A stretch of 38,047 nucleotides of DNA from Hydrogenophaga sp. (GCA_016741995.1 JACVCO010000025.1:1-38047); one strand, 5' to 3'. Positions 1-8,280 are shown, counted from the first letter of the stretch. The notes: a model not told the origin generated them from the sequence alone. Numbers and translations: made by a program.

Positions 1-153
1 GCTGGTGTTCGTGTTGGGGGTGGTCGTTCCCCGCCGCCGGGCTGGGGGGGCCGCCGAGGGCTCCCGGGACCTGGGTGGTGATTTTGGCGAGCCGAATGAA
101 AGGGCCCCCAGAAAAAGGGGGCCGGCAAAACACAGGGCGCGGGGGGGGCTTTT
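1..153. other. G-homopolymer-rich window edge without a recognisable gene
   Basis: This stretch contains repeated runs of G (seven at about 45-51, eight at 141-148, and another eight at 161-168 just inside the next gene). Neither strand gives a protein that looks natural. The open frame crossing it on the plus strand is low-complexity Arg/Gly/Pro. It looks like a low-quality contig end or a homopolymer-damaged intergenic region. Nothing functional can be supported here. Confidence 0.5.
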
Positions 154-936
154 TTAAAGCGGGGGGGGCGCGCCCCGCTTTGATCGACGTAAACCCCGCC
201 AGTAGGCGTAGCCCCAGGCGGTTTCGAAGCCCAGGCGGCGGTACAGGGCGAGCGCGGGCGCGTTGCTGGCGTCGACCTGCAGAAACACGCGCTCGATGCC
301 CCGGCGTTGCGCCTCCAGCGCCATCGCGTGCATCACCGCACCGGCCAGGCCGCGGCCGCGCTGGCTGGCCGCGGTGCGCATGCCGTGCACGCCCAGCCAG
401 CCGTGGCCGAAGCTGGCCGCGCCACAAGCCAGGGTCTGGCCACCTTCGATGAAGCTGGCAAACCCCGTTCCCCGGGCGCGAGCGAGCGAGCGCGAACGGC
501 TGGCGCCGTCCACCGGGTCCAGCCCTTCGCCCAGGAACATGGCCAGCCAGGCGGCGTCTGGCGCGTCGGCCAGTTGCACGGCCGGCCCCTGCGGCAGGCG
601 CGGCAGCAGATCGGCGACGCGGGTGACCTGCGTCAGCGTGGGCTGGCGGCGCGTGAAGCCGCGCCCGCCCAGCGCCTGGGTGAAAGGCCCGAAAGCGGGC
701 ACGTCGGGCAGGCGCCACGCCACGGCAAAGCCGCGTGCCCGGTAGCGCTCGGTGATGTCGCCGATGAGCCCGGCATCGGGCGCGGCGTGCGAGAGCGGCA
801 CGGCGCATTGCGCGCGGCCCACGGTGCCCGGGTCCATGGGCAGCAACCAGCCCGGCACGGTGTCGTCGATGAACTCGGGCGCGACCGCCTGCAGCGTGGC
901 GCGCTCGAGCGATTCAACGTCGGCGGCCGCGGGCAT
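154..936 (-). CDS. GNAT-family N-acetyltransferase
   Basis: A 260-residue protein whose C-terminal half is a GNAT fold. The acetyl-CoA loop is QRGRGLAGAVMHAM (about residues 192-205). The late motif is FLQVDASNAPALALYRRLGF, typical of the GNAT beta5-alpha4 region. The N-terminal half is weakly conserved in appearance and may be a degenerate second GNAT lobe. The substrate cannot be told. The ATG at 934-936 lies 8 bases after the moaE stop, so this is probably the last gene of the alaA-to-moaE run. The final residues (after about YWRGLRR) fall in the G-run region at 160-180, so the true C-terminus may be altered by a homopolymer error. Confidence 0.8.
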   Translation of the reverse strand: MPAAADVESLERATLQAVAPEFIDDTVPGWLLPMDPGTVGRAQCAVPLSHAAPDAGLIGDITERYRARGFAVAWRLPDVPAFGPFTQALGGRGFTRRQPTLTQVTRVADLLPRLPQGPAVQLADAPDAAWLAMFLGEGLDPVDGASRSRSLARARGTGFASFIEGGQTLACGAASFGHGWLGVHGMRTAASQRGRGLAGAVMHAMALEAQRRGIERVFLQVDASNAPALALYRRLGFETAWGYAYWRGLRRSKRGAPPPL

Positions 937-944
937 GGCGTGCC

Positions 945-1418
945 TCAGGCGTTGCCGGCCTGGATGCCCCAGCGGGCAAGCGCGGCGTCGTCGCTCACGC
1001 GGGCATCGACCCAGCGCGCACCCTCGGGCGTTTGCTCTTTCTTCCAGAACGGCGCCTGGGTCTTGAGGTAGTCCATGAGGAATTCGCAGGCCTGGAAGCT
1101 CTGGCCGCGGTGCGCCGAACTCACCACCACGAGCACGATCTGGTCGAGCGGTTGCAACACACCCACGCGGTGGATGACCCGCGCGCCCAGGATGTCGAAG
1201 CGCTTGAAGGCCTCGTCGACCATGGCCTCGATGGCTTTCTCGGTCATGCCCGGGTAGTGCTCGAGCTCCATCTCGCTCACCGCCTGGCCGTCGTTGCGGT
1301 CGCGCACGGTGCCGATGAAGCTGCAGACCGCGCCCACGCCCTTGTCCTGCAGGCGCAGCGAGGCGACTTCGGCGCTGAGGTCGAAGTCGGCGGTCTGGAT
1401 GCTGACGCGCGCCGTCAT
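945..1418 (-). CDS. moaE: molybdopterin synthase catalytic subunit MoaE
   Basis: A 157-residue protein, the usual MoaE length. Together with MoaD it inserts two sulfurs into precursor Z (cyclic pyranopterin monophosphate) to make molybdopterin, in the cytoplasm. Visible family signatures are EMELEHYPGMTEKAI, RVIHRVGVLQPLDQIV, SSAHRGQSFQACEF and the catalytic-lysine segment KTQAPFWKKEQTPEGARWV. The start is the ATG at 1416-1418, which gives the expected N-terminus MTARVSIQTADF. A longer upstream frame only reads moaD out of frame. It begins 4 bases after the moaD stop, so co-translation with moaD is likely. Confidence 0.96.
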   Translation of the reverse strand: MTARVSIQTADFDLSAEVASLRLQDKGVGAVCSFIGTVRDRNDGQAVSEMELEHYPGMTEKAIEAMVDEAFKRFDILGARVIHRVGVLQPLDQIVLVVVSSAHRGQSFQACEFLMDYLKTQAPFWKKEQTPEGARWVDARVSDDAALARWGIQAGNA

Positions 1419-1422
1419 GGCA

Positions 1423-1677
1423 TCAGCCTCCGGTGACGGGCGGAAAGAAGGCGACTTCGGCGCCATCGCTGAGCGCGGCCGATTCGTCGGCCATGGCCTG
1501 GTTGAGCGAGACGCGCACCGCGCGCCCGCGCGCCAGGGCTTCAGCGTGCGCACCGCCGCGCGCGATGAGCTCGTCGCGCAGCGCGGCCAGCGTGGGCGCC
1601 GCGGTGCTGAGGCGCTCGGCACCGGTGCCGATGGCTTCGCGGATGGAAGCGAAGTAGCGCAGCTGGATGGTGTTCAT
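1423..1677 (-). CDS. moaD: molybdopterin synthase sulfur carrier subunit MoaD
   Basis: An 84-residue ubiquitin-like (beta-grasp) protein ending in FFPPVTGG. The C-terminal Gly-Gly is the residue pair that is adenylated by MoeB and turned into a thiocarboxylate, then donates sulfur in the MoaD-MoaE complex. The start MNTIQLRYFASIREAIG is typical of the family. Its ATG (1675-1677) overlaps the moeA stop in an ATGA arrangement (1674-1677), implying translational coupling with moeA. moaA, moaC and moeB are not in this window. Confidence 0.96.
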   Translation of the reverse strand: MNTIQLRYFASIREAIGTGAERLSTAAPTLAALRDELIARGGAHAEALARGRAVRVSLNQAMADESAALSDGAEVAFFPPVTGG

Positions 1678-2945
1678 GCGAGCAGATCCGACAGGGCGAT
1701 GAAGCGCACGGTGTCGCCCGGCGCGATGGTGGCGCCAGCCGGGTTGTCGACCAGGCCATCGGCCCACACGGTGGAGGTGAGCACGCCCGAGCTCTGGTTG
1801 GGGAACAGGTCGAGCCCGCCCTGGGTGTTGCGGCGCACGCGCAGGAACTCGCGGCGCTTGTCGGCGCGCGGCACGGCGAAGTCGGCCCGCAAGGGGGTAG
1901 CGGGCGGCAGGCGCAGCGCCGCGGCGTCGCCCACGCCCTGCAGTTGCAGCAGGAAGGGCCGCACCAGCAGCAGGAAGGTGACGTAGCTCGACACCGGGTT
2001 GCCGGGCAGACCGATGAAGTGGCACTGGCCCTCGACACCGGCATCGCGCCGCACATGGCCGTAGGCAAAAGGCTTGCCCGGCTTCATGGCGATCTGCCAG
2101 AGATCGAGCCCGCCCAGTTGCTGCACCGACGGCTTGATGTGGTCTTCCTCGCCCACGGAGACACCGCCGCTGGTGAGGATGAGGTCGTGGTGGTCGGCTG
2201 CGGTCTTGAGCGCGGCGAGCGTGGCCTCGCGCTTGTCGGGCACGATGCCGAGGTCGCTCACCTCGCAGCCGAAGCGCTGCAGCAGCGCACGCAAAAAGAA
2301 CCGGTTGGAGTTGTAGATGGCGCCGGGCTTCATGGCCTCGGGCGGCACCTCACCGGGCATCACCAACTCGTCGCCGGTGGAGAACAGGGCCACGCGCGGG
2401 CGGCGCACCACCCGCAGTTGCGCAAGCCCCAGGCTGGCGGCCAGGCCGAGCGCGGCTTCGTCGAGCCGCTGGCCGCGGGCCAGCACCACCGCACCGCGGG
2501 TCACGTCTTCACCGGCGCGGCGCACCCACTGGCCGGGTTGCGGCACGGCGTCAATGTGCACGGCATGGATGTCGCCGCCGACCTCGCGCGTGTCTTCCTG
2601 CATCACCACGGCGTCGGCGCCGGCGGGCATGGGCGCGCCGGTGAAGATGCGGGCGCAGGTGCCGGGCTTGAGCGGCTCGCCCGCGTGCCCCGCGGGAATG
2701 CGCTGGCTCACCGGCAGCACGGCCCCCTTTTCGGTGACGTCGGCGCAACGGACGGCGTAGCCGTCCATGGACGAGTTGTCGGCGGGCGGCACCTGCAGCG
2801 CGCTGACGAGGTCCTGCGCGAGCACGCGCGCGGTGGCGTCGAACGTGGGCACCGATTCGGTGTCGGTCAGCGCAGGGGCGCACGCCAGCAGCGCGGCGAG
2901 CGCGTCGTCCAGGGCCATCAAGGGGGCACGCGCCGGGGCATTCAT
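1674..2945 (-). CDS. moeA: molybdopterin molybdenumtransferase MoeA
   Basis: A 423-residue protein of normal MoeA length. MoeA inserts molybdate into adenylylated molybdopterin to finish the molybdenum cofactor. Recognisable parts are the N-terminal PADNSSMDGYAVR segment, GAPMPAGADAVVMQED, the MPT-binding-fold signature SGGVSVGEEDHIKP, and GLPGNPVSSYVTFLLLVRPF in domain III. The C-terminal domain IV follows. The ATG at 2945 lies 17 bases after the thrC stop, so moeA probably shares the upstream amino-acid transcript. Its stop overlaps the moaD start. Confidence 0.96.
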   Translation of the reverse strand: MNAPARAPLMALDDALAALLACAPALTDTESVPTFDATARVLAQDLVSALQVPPADNSSMDGYAVRCADVTEKGAVLPVSQRIPAGHAGEPLKPGTCARIFTGAPMPAGADAVVMQEDTREVGGDIHAVHIDAVPQPGQWVRRAGEDVTRGAVVLARGQRLDEAALGLAASLGLAQLRVVRRPRVALFSTGDELVMPGEVPPEAMKPGAIYNSNRFFLRALLQRFGCEVSDLGIVPDKREATLAALKTAADHHDLILTSGGVSVGEEDHIKPSVQQLGGLDLWQIAMKPGKPFAYGHVRRDAGVEGQCHFIGLPGNPVSSYVTFLLLVRPFLLQLQGVGDAAALRLPPATPLRADFAVPRADKRREFLRVRRNTQGGLDLFPNQSSGVLTSTVWADGLVDNPAGATIAPGDTVRFIALSDLLA

Positions 2946-2962
2946 GGGGCGTCAGGCGCGGT

Positions 2963-4399
2963 TCACGCGCAGTGTTCGGCGATGTACGCCTTGACCACAG
3001 CGGCGTCGGCCGGCATGGCTTTCAAGCGCTTGGGCAAGGCCTCGATGCCGGCGTAGGCCGCCGGCCGTTCGGGCTCGCGGCCCAGCGCCTCGACGATGGT
3101 CTCGGCGAACTTGATCGGCAGCGCGGTCTCCAGCACCACCATCGGGCGACCAGCGGCCGTGTGTTCGCGCGCCACCTTCACGCCGTCGGCGGTGTGGGTG
3201 TCGATCACCACGCCGAAACGCTGGAACACATCGCGGATGGTGGCCAGGCGATCGGCGTGCGTGCTCTTGCCGCTGAGAAAACCGTAGGTAGCGGCGGCGC
3301 CGACGAAGGCGGCATCGGCGCCCAGGTCGAAGCGGCCGTCGCGCGCGAGCGCATCGTGGAACAGGGCCTTGCAGCGCGCGGCATCGCGGCCCACGAGATC
3401 GAACACGAAGCGCTCGAAGTTGCTCGCCTTGGAGATGTCCATCGACGGGCTGGAGGTCTCGTGCGTGTCGGCGCTGCCGCGCACGCGGTAGACGCCGGTG
3501 CGGAAGAACTCGTCGAGCACGTCGTTCTCGTTGGTGGCCACCACGAGCTTGTGGATGGGCAGGCCCATCTGGCGCGCGACGTGGCCGGCGCAGACGTTAC
3601 CGAAATTGCCCGAGGGCACGGTGAACGAGACCTTCTCGGTGTCGCTCTTAGTGGCCTGGAAGTAGCCGGCGAAGTAGTACACGACCTGCGCAAGCAGCCG
3701 CGCCCAGTTGATCGAGTTGACGGTGCCGATCTTGTGCGCGCGTTTGAAGGCCAGATCGTTGCTCACCGCCTTGACGATGTCCTGGCAGTCGTCGAACACG
3801 CCTTCGACGGCGATGTTGTGGATGTTCGGGTCCATCAGGCTGAACATCTGCGCCTGCTGGAACGGGCTCATGCGCCCCTGCGGGCTGAGCATGAACACGC
3901 GCACGCCGCGCTTGCCCTTCATGGCGTGCTCGGCCGCGCTGCCGGTGTCGCCGCTGGTGGCGCCCAGGATGTTGAGTTCTTCGCCGCGGCGGCCCAGTTC
4001 GTACTCGAACAGGTTGCCCAGCAACTGCATGGCCATGTCCTTGAAGGCCAGCGTGGGGCCGTTGGACAGGGCTTCGAGATAGAAGCCGTCGTCGAGTTGC
4101 TTCAACGGCACGATGGCCGCGGTGCCGAACACGGCCGCGGTGTAGGTGCGATCGCACAGGGCACGCAGATCGGCCGCGGGGATGTCGTCGATGTAGAGCG
4201 AGAGGATCTCGAACGCGAGCGCGGCGTAGCCCCCGGGCCGGCCATGGCCATAGACGTCGCGCAGCCGCTGCAGGGCGGCGGCATCGATTTGCGGGTAGTG
4301 CTCGGGCAGGTACAGGCCGCCGTCGGGCGCCAGGCCTTCCAGCAGGATCTCGCAGAAGCGCTTGCGGTCGGCATGGCCGCGCGTCGACAGGTAGCGCAT
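2963..4399 (-). CDS. thrC: threonine synthase
   Basis: A 478-residue PLP enzyme that converts O-phosphohomoserine to threonine, the last step of threonine synthesis. The PLP-lysine segment is NGPTLAFKDMAMQ with Lys120. The glycine-rich phosphate-binding segment is GATSGDTGSAAEHA. Also present are VPSGNFGNVCAGHVARQMG and the C-terminal VVLETALPIKFAETI. The length fits the long (fungal/proteobacterial) threonine synthase class. Its ATG overlaps the hom stop by one base (TGATG, 4397-4401), so it is tightly coupled to hom. Homoserine kinase (thrB), needed between the two enzymes, is not in the window. Confidence 0.97.
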   Translation of the reverse strand: MRYLSTRGHADRKRFCEILLEGLAPDGGLYLPEHYPQIDAAALQRLRDVYGHGRPGGYAALAFEILSLYIDDIPAADLRALCDRTYTAAVFGTAAIVPLKQLDDGFYLEALSNGPTLAFKDMAMQLLGNLFEYELGRRGEELNILGATSGDTGSAAEHAMKGKRGVRVFMLSPQGRMSPFQQAQMFSLMDPNIHNIAVEGVFDDCQDIVKAVSNDLAFKRAHKIGTVNSINWARLLAQVVYYFAGYFQATKSDTEKVSFTVPSGNFGNVCAGHVARQMGLPIHKLVVATNENDVLDEFFRTGVYRVRGSADTHETSSPSMDISKASNFERFVFDLVGRDAARCKALFHDALARDGRFDLGADAAFVGAAATYGFLSGKSTHADRLATIRDVFQRFGVVIDTHTADGVKVAREHTAAGRPMVVLETALPIKFAETIVEALGREPERPAAYAGIEALPKRLKAMPADAAVVKAYIAEHCA

Positions 4400-5751
4400 C
4401 AGTTCAGTTCTTCCTTGCGGATGCGCACGATGGGCGTGAGCACGCTGGGCAAGGCCTGCAGTTGGGCCAGCACCTCGTCCATGGTGCCTTCGCGCGTGTC
4501 GTGCGTGAGGATGATGAGGTCGGTGCTGGTGGCGCCTTCGCCACCCACCTCGTCGGCCTCGCGCTGCAGCACGGCGTCGATGCTGATGCCGCGGCCCGCG
4601 AGCAGGCCGGTGACCTGCGCGAGCACGCCGGCTTCGTCGGCCACGCGCAGGCGCAGGTAGTAGCTCGTCACCACCTCGCTCATGGGCAGCACGGGCAGAT
4701 CGCTCATGGCGTCGGGCTGGAAGGCCAGGTGCGGCACGCGGTGGTGCGGGTCGGCGGTGTGCAGGCGGGTCACGTCCACCAGGTCGGCGATCACGGCGCT
4801 GGCCGTGGGTTCACTGCCAGCACCCTTGCCGTAATACAGCGTGGTGCCCACGGCATCGCCCTGCACCACCACGGCGTTCATCGCGCCCTCCACGTTGGCG
4901 ATGAGCCGCTTGGCCGGCACCAGGCTCGGGTGCACGCGCAGCTCGATGCCCGCGACCGCACCAGCCGTTGCCTTGCCGTTGCCCGGGCGCCGCTTGGCGA
5001 TGCCCAGCAGCTTGATGCGGTAGCCCAGTTGCTCGGCGTAGCGGATGTCGATGGCCGACAAGCGCGTGATGCCTTCGACGTGCGCCTTGTTGAACTGCAC
5101 CGGAATACCGAACGCGATGGCACTCATGATGGTGGCCTTGTGCGCCGCGTCAACGCCTTCGATGTCGAAGGTCGGGTCGGCCTCGGCATAACCCAGGCGC
5201 TGTGCTTCCTTGAGCACGACGTCGAAATCCAGCCCCTTGCTGCGCATTTCGCTGAGGATGAAGTTCGTGGTGCCGTTGATGATGCCGGCGATCCATTGAA
5301 TGCTGTTGGCCGTGAGCCCTTCGCGCAATGCCTTGATGATGGGGATGCCGCCCGCCACCGCGGCTTCGAAAGCCACCATCACACCGCGTTGCGACGCGGC
5401 CGCGAAGATCTCGGTGCCATGCACGGCCAGCAGGGCCTTGTTGGCCGTCACCACGTGCTTGCCGGCCGAGATGGCCTCCATCACCAGCGCCTTGGCCACG
5501 CCGTAACCGCCGATGAGCTCGATCACGATGTCGATGTCGGGGTTTGCAATGACCTCGCGCGCATCGCCCACCACCCGGACACCGTCGCCCACGATGGACT
5601 TCGCGCGCGCTGTGTCGAGGTCGGCCACCATGGTGATCTCGATGCCGCGACCCGCCCGGCGGCGGATCTCTTCCTGGTTGCGCTTGAGCACCTCGAAGGT
5701 GCCGCTGCCCACGGTGCCGATGCCCAGCAGGCCTACTTGAATGGGTTTCAT
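4399..5751 (-). CDS. hom: homoserine dehydrogenase
   Basis: A 450-residue monofunctional homoserine dehydrogenase. It reduces aspartate semialdehyde to homoserine with NAD(P)H. The N-terminal Rossmann motif is VGLLGIGTVGSGTFEVL. The catalytic domain shows NKALLAVHG, AVAGGIPIIKALREGLTANS and GIINGTTNFILSEM. A C-terminal ACT domain (about residues 365-450, beginning LRLRVADEAGVLAQVTG) is the usual site for feedback control by threonine. The start is the ATG at 5749-5751 (MKPIQVGLLG); the frame is open further upstream but does not look like protein. It follows alaA by 22 bases and overlaps thrC. Confidence 0.97.
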   Translation of the reverse strand: MKPIQVGLLGIGTVGSGTFEVLKRNQEEIRRRAGRGIEITMVADLDTARAKSIVGDGVRVVGDAREVIANPDIDIVIELIGGYGVAKALVMEAISAGKHVVTANKALLAVHGTEIFAAASQRGVMVAFEAAVAGGIPIIKALREGLTANSIQWIAGIINGTTNFILSEMRSKGLDFDVVLKEAQRLGYAEADPTFDIEGVDAAHKATIMSAIAFGIPVQFNKAHVEGITRLSAIDIRYAEQLGYRIKLLGIAKRRPGNGKATAGAVAGIELRVHPSLVPAKRLIANVEGAMNAVVVQGDAVGTTLYYGKGAGSEPTASAVIADLVDVTRLHTADPHHRVPHLAFQPDAMSDLPVLPMSEVVTSYYLRLRVADEAGVLAQVTGLLAGRGISIDAVLQREADEVGGEGATSTDLIILTHDTREGTMDEVLAQLQALPSVLTPIVRIRKEELN

Positions 5752-5773
5752 GGTGAGGGAACGAAAAACGGGA

Positions 5774-7000
5774 TCAGGTGCCGTGGCGTTTTCGCCAGTG
5801 CTCGAGAAACTTCGCGACGCGGCCAATGGCCTCGCGCAGGTCGTCCTCATGCGGCAGGAACACGATGCGGAAGTGCTGGTTGTCGGGGTAGTTGAAGCCA
5901 GAACCCTGCACCAGCATCACGCGCGTTTCCTGCAGCAACTCGAGGAACATCTGCTGGTCGTCCTCGATCGGATAGACCTTCGGGTCGAGCCGGGGAAACA
6001 TGTAGAGCGCGGCCTGCGGCTTCACGCAGCTCACACCCGGAATAGCGGTGATGAGTTCGTGCGCGATGTCGCGCTGGCGGCGCAGGCGGCCGCCGTCGCA
6101 AACCAGGTCGTTGATGCTCTGGTAGCCACCCAGCGCGGTCTGGATCGCCCATTGCCCGGGCACGTTGGCGCACAGGCGCATGTTCGAGAGCATGTTCAGG
6201 CCCTCGATGTAGTCCTTCGCGGGCTTCTTGTCGCCCGACACCACGAGCCAACCCGCGCGGTAACCGCAGGAGCGGTAACTCTTTGAAAGCGAGTTGAAGG
6301 TGAGCGTGAGCACGTCTTCGGACAGGCTGGCGATCGGCACGTGCTTCACGTCGTCGTACAGCACCTTGTCGTAGACCTCGTCGGCAAAGATCACCAGGCT
6401 GTGTTCGCGCGCGATCGCGACCATCTGCAACAGCAACTCCTTCGAGTACAGCGCGCCCGTCGGGTTGTTGGGATTGATGACCACAATGGCTTTGGTGGCC
6501 GACGTTATCTTGCGGCGCACGTCATCGAGATCAGGCATCCAACCCTTGGACTCGTCGCACATGTAGTGCACCGGGGTGCCACCCGAGAGGCTGGCCGCCG
6601 CCGTCCACAGCGGGTAGTCGGGTGCGGGCAGCAGCACCTCGTCGCCGTCGTCCAGCAAGGCGTTGGTGGCCATGACGATCAGCTCGCTTGCGCCATTGCC
6701 GAGATAGATGTCGTCCAGCGTGACGCCCTTGATGCCCTGCAACTGGGTTTCATGCATCACCGCCTTGCGGGCCGCGAAGATCCCCTTGCTGTCCGAGTAA
6801 CCGGCCGAGTTCGGCAGGTTGCGGATCATGTCCTGCTGGATCTCCTCGGGCGCATCGAAGCCGAACACCGCGAGGTTGCCGATGTTGAGCTTGATGATCT
6901 TGTGCCCCTCTTCCTCCATCTGGCGGGCCGCATCCATGATCGGGCCGCGGATGTCGTAGCAGACGTTGGCAAGCTTGGCGGATTTCTGGATGGTCTTCAA
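5774..7000 (-). CDS. alaA: AlaA-type pyridoxal-phosphate aminotransferase (TTG start)
   Basis: A 408-residue class I/II aminotransferase closely resembling glutamate-pyruvate aminotransferase AlaA. Its N-terminus (KSAKLANVCYDIRGPI) matches the AlaA pattern. PLP-site residues are visible: INPNNPTG (175-182), FADEVYDKV with Asp207, and the Schiff-base lysine in NSLSKSYRSCGYRAG (Lys240). The frame is open to 7087, but I place the start at TTG 6998-7000. It is preceded by a strong ribosome site (GGAGGGG, about 5 bases away) and gives the family N-terminus. It heads the run that continues into hom and thrC, which fits linked alanine/aspartate-family amino-acid supply. Confidence 0.9.
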   Translation of the reverse strand: MKTIQKSAKLANVCYDIRGPIMDAARQMEEEGHKIIKLNIGNLAVFGFDAPEEIQQDMIRNLPNSAGYSDSKGIFAARKAVMHETQLQGIKGVTLDDIYLGNGASELIVMATNALLDDGDEVLLPAPDYPLWTAAASLSGGTPVHYMCDESKGWMPDLDDVRRKITSATKAIVVINPNNPTGALYSKELLLQMVAIAREHSLVIFADEVYDKVLYDDVKHVPIASLSEDVLTLTFNSLSKSYRSCGYRAGWLVVSGDKKPAKDYIEGLNMLSNMRLCANVPGQWAIQTALGGYQSINDLVCDGGRLRRQRDIAHELITAIPGVSCVKPQAALYMFPRLDPKVYPIEDDQQMFLELLQETRVMLVQGSGFNYPDNQHFRIVFLPHEDDLREAIGRVAKFLEHWRKRHGT

Positions 7001-7113
7001 AGCCCCTCCACGGCGGCGGATGTCGAAAGCCCCGGGGCTAAGATGCGGCCCCGCCCCGGGAAAACCGGTAATTTGACCACAGTTCATCGGCCCGACCGGG
7101 CCATGTTCCCCGC

Positions 7114-7494
7114 ATGAAACTGCACGCCGACGCCCCGAACCAACTCGCCGTCACCGCCCTCGGCGAGGGCTGGGTCGCGGTCAATGGCGAGCGCCACACC
7201 ACCAGCCTTGTGCTCAGCGCATCGCGCGGCCTGCGCGCCTGGCCTTGCCATCGTTTCGAGCAACTGGAGGCAACACATTTCAGCGAACTGCTGGACGAAC
7301 CGGGGACGCCACCCGAGTTGGTGATCTTCGGCAGTGGCACCCGGTTGCGCTTCGTCGCGCCCGTGCTGCTGCGCGCGCTCATGGAACGCCGCATCGGTGT
7401 GGAAACCATGGACACGGCAGCCGCCTGCCGCACTTACAACATCCTGGCCGGCGAGGGTCGCCGCGTCACCGCAGCACTCCTGCTGGAGACGTGA
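7114..7494 (+). CDS. Mth938-like (DUF498) domain protein
   Basis: A 126-residue single-domain protein of the Mth938/NDUFAF3-like family. It shows the characteristic segments ELVIFGSGTRLRFV and the C-terminal IGVETMDTAAACRTYNIL, followed by EGRRVTAALLL. The function in bacteria is not settled; the eukaryotic relative NDUFAF3 assists complex I assembly. It is divergent from alaA with a ~113-base gap and precedes bcp by ~145 bases. No clear ribosome site precedes the ATG at 7114. I see no signal peptide or membrane segment. Confidence 0.88.
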   Translation: MKLHADAPNQLAVTALGEGWVAVNGERHTTSLVLSASRGLRAWPCHRFEQLEATHFSELLDEPGTPPELVIFGSGTRLRFVAPVLLRALMERRIGVETMDTAAACRTYNILAGEGRRVTAALLLET

Positions 7495-7543
7495 CAGCCC
7501 GCCCCGGCGGGGGTGTGCGTTAGGCGTTAAAATACCCGGCTGT

Positions 7544-7597
7544 TGCCCGTGGCGGCCCCCGTAACCCTTCGGGTTAATCCGGCCACGCCACCGGGCA
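7544..7597 (+). promoter_or_regulatory. structured RNA leader upstream of bcp
   Basis: Between the Mth938-like gene and bcp there is a long imperfect stem. 7544-7557 (TGCCCGTGGCGGCC) faces 7581-7597 (GGCCACGCCACCGGGCA). It encloses a perfect 6-bp inner hairpin, TAACCC-TTC-GGGTTA (7562-7576). No T-run follows, so it does not look like a terminator. It matches no riboswitch I recognise. It could be a stabilising 5' leader or a protein-binding element. Confidence 0.4.
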
Positions 7598-7639
7598 GCC
7601 AACGCAACACCATCCACTCACACCAGGGGTCTCCACAGC

Positions 7640-8116
7640 ATGGCCGTCGTTGTCAACAAACCCATCCCCGAGTTCGAATCCCAGGCCACGGGCGGCATCA
7701 AGGTCAGCCACCAGAGCCACCTCGGCCAGACCCTGGTTCTGTATTTCTATCCCAAGGACAACACGCCCGGCTGCACCACCGAGGCCATGCAGTTCCGCGA
7801 CAAGTACAAGGATTTCGTCAAGGCCGGCGCCCAGGTGTTCGGGGTCTCGCGCGACAACATGAAGTCGCACGACGACTTCAAGGCCAAGCTGGAGCTCCCC
7901 TTTGAGCTCATCGCCGATACCGAAGAGAAGATGTGCCACATGTTCGGCGTGGTCAAGAACAAGATCATGTACGGCAAGAAGGTCAAAGGCATCGAGCGCA
8001 GCACCTTCCTCATCGGACCCGACGGCGTGCTCCGCCAGGAATGGCGTGGGCTGAAAGTGCCGGGCCATGTGGAGGAAGTGCTCAAGGCTGTCAAAACCCT
8101 CAAAAAGGCCGCCTGA
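7640..8116 (+). CDS. bcp: Bcp/PrxQ-type thioredoxin-dependent peroxiredoxin
   Basis: A 158-residue peroxiredoxin that reduces H2O2 and organic peroxides in the cytoplasm. The peroxidatic cysteine is Cys45 in YPKDNTPGCTTEAM. The resolving cysteine often found five residues later (position 50) is Met here, so the alpha2 intramolecular disulfide of PrxQ is not possible. Another cysteine is in EEKMCHMFGV (about residue 98). It may act as an atypical or 1-Cys enzyme. The ATG at 7640 follows a structured leader. Its peroxide role parallels ahpCF further along the window. Confidence 0.95.
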   Translation: MAVVVNKPIPEFESQATGGIKVSHQSHLGQTLVLYFYPKDNTPGCTTEAMQFRDKYKDFVKAGAQVFGVSRDNMKSHDDFKAKLELPFELIADTEEKMCHMFGVVKNKIMYGKKVKGIERSTFLIGPDGVLRQEWRGLKVPGHVEEVLKAVKTLKKAA

Positions 8117-8248
8117 GCCCTGTTTGCTGCGCTGCAGCGACACCCCGCCATTCGGCGCTGGTGGTGTCACAGCGAAGGTGCATAATGACCCGCATGTCTT
8201 CGGGCATCTCCCCTGTCCTTCGCAGTCTGCAATCGCCCCGCTGCCCGC

Positions 8249-8280
8249 AAAGCCGCTTGGTCCGCCTGGCGGCTTTTTGT
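8249..8280 (+). terminator. intrinsic terminator between bcp and phoH-like gene
   Basis: AAAGCCGC (8249-8256) pairs with GCGGCTTT (8269-8276) and is followed by a T-rich tail (TTTTTGTTTTTC). It could end bcp transcription. It also lies downstream of a possible extended -10 (TGcATAAT, 8179-8186), so it might instead end a short leader RNA of the next gene. Confidence 0.65.

Noticed and set aside
75..452. Plus-strand frame at the left edge
   Set aside because: Arg/Gly/Pro low complexity through homopolymer runs and antisense to the GNAT gene.
4462..5895. 477-codon plus-strand frame opposite hom
   Set aside because: Low-complexity Ala/His/Gly/Val translation in the typical antisense register of GC-rich genes; hom is unambiguous.
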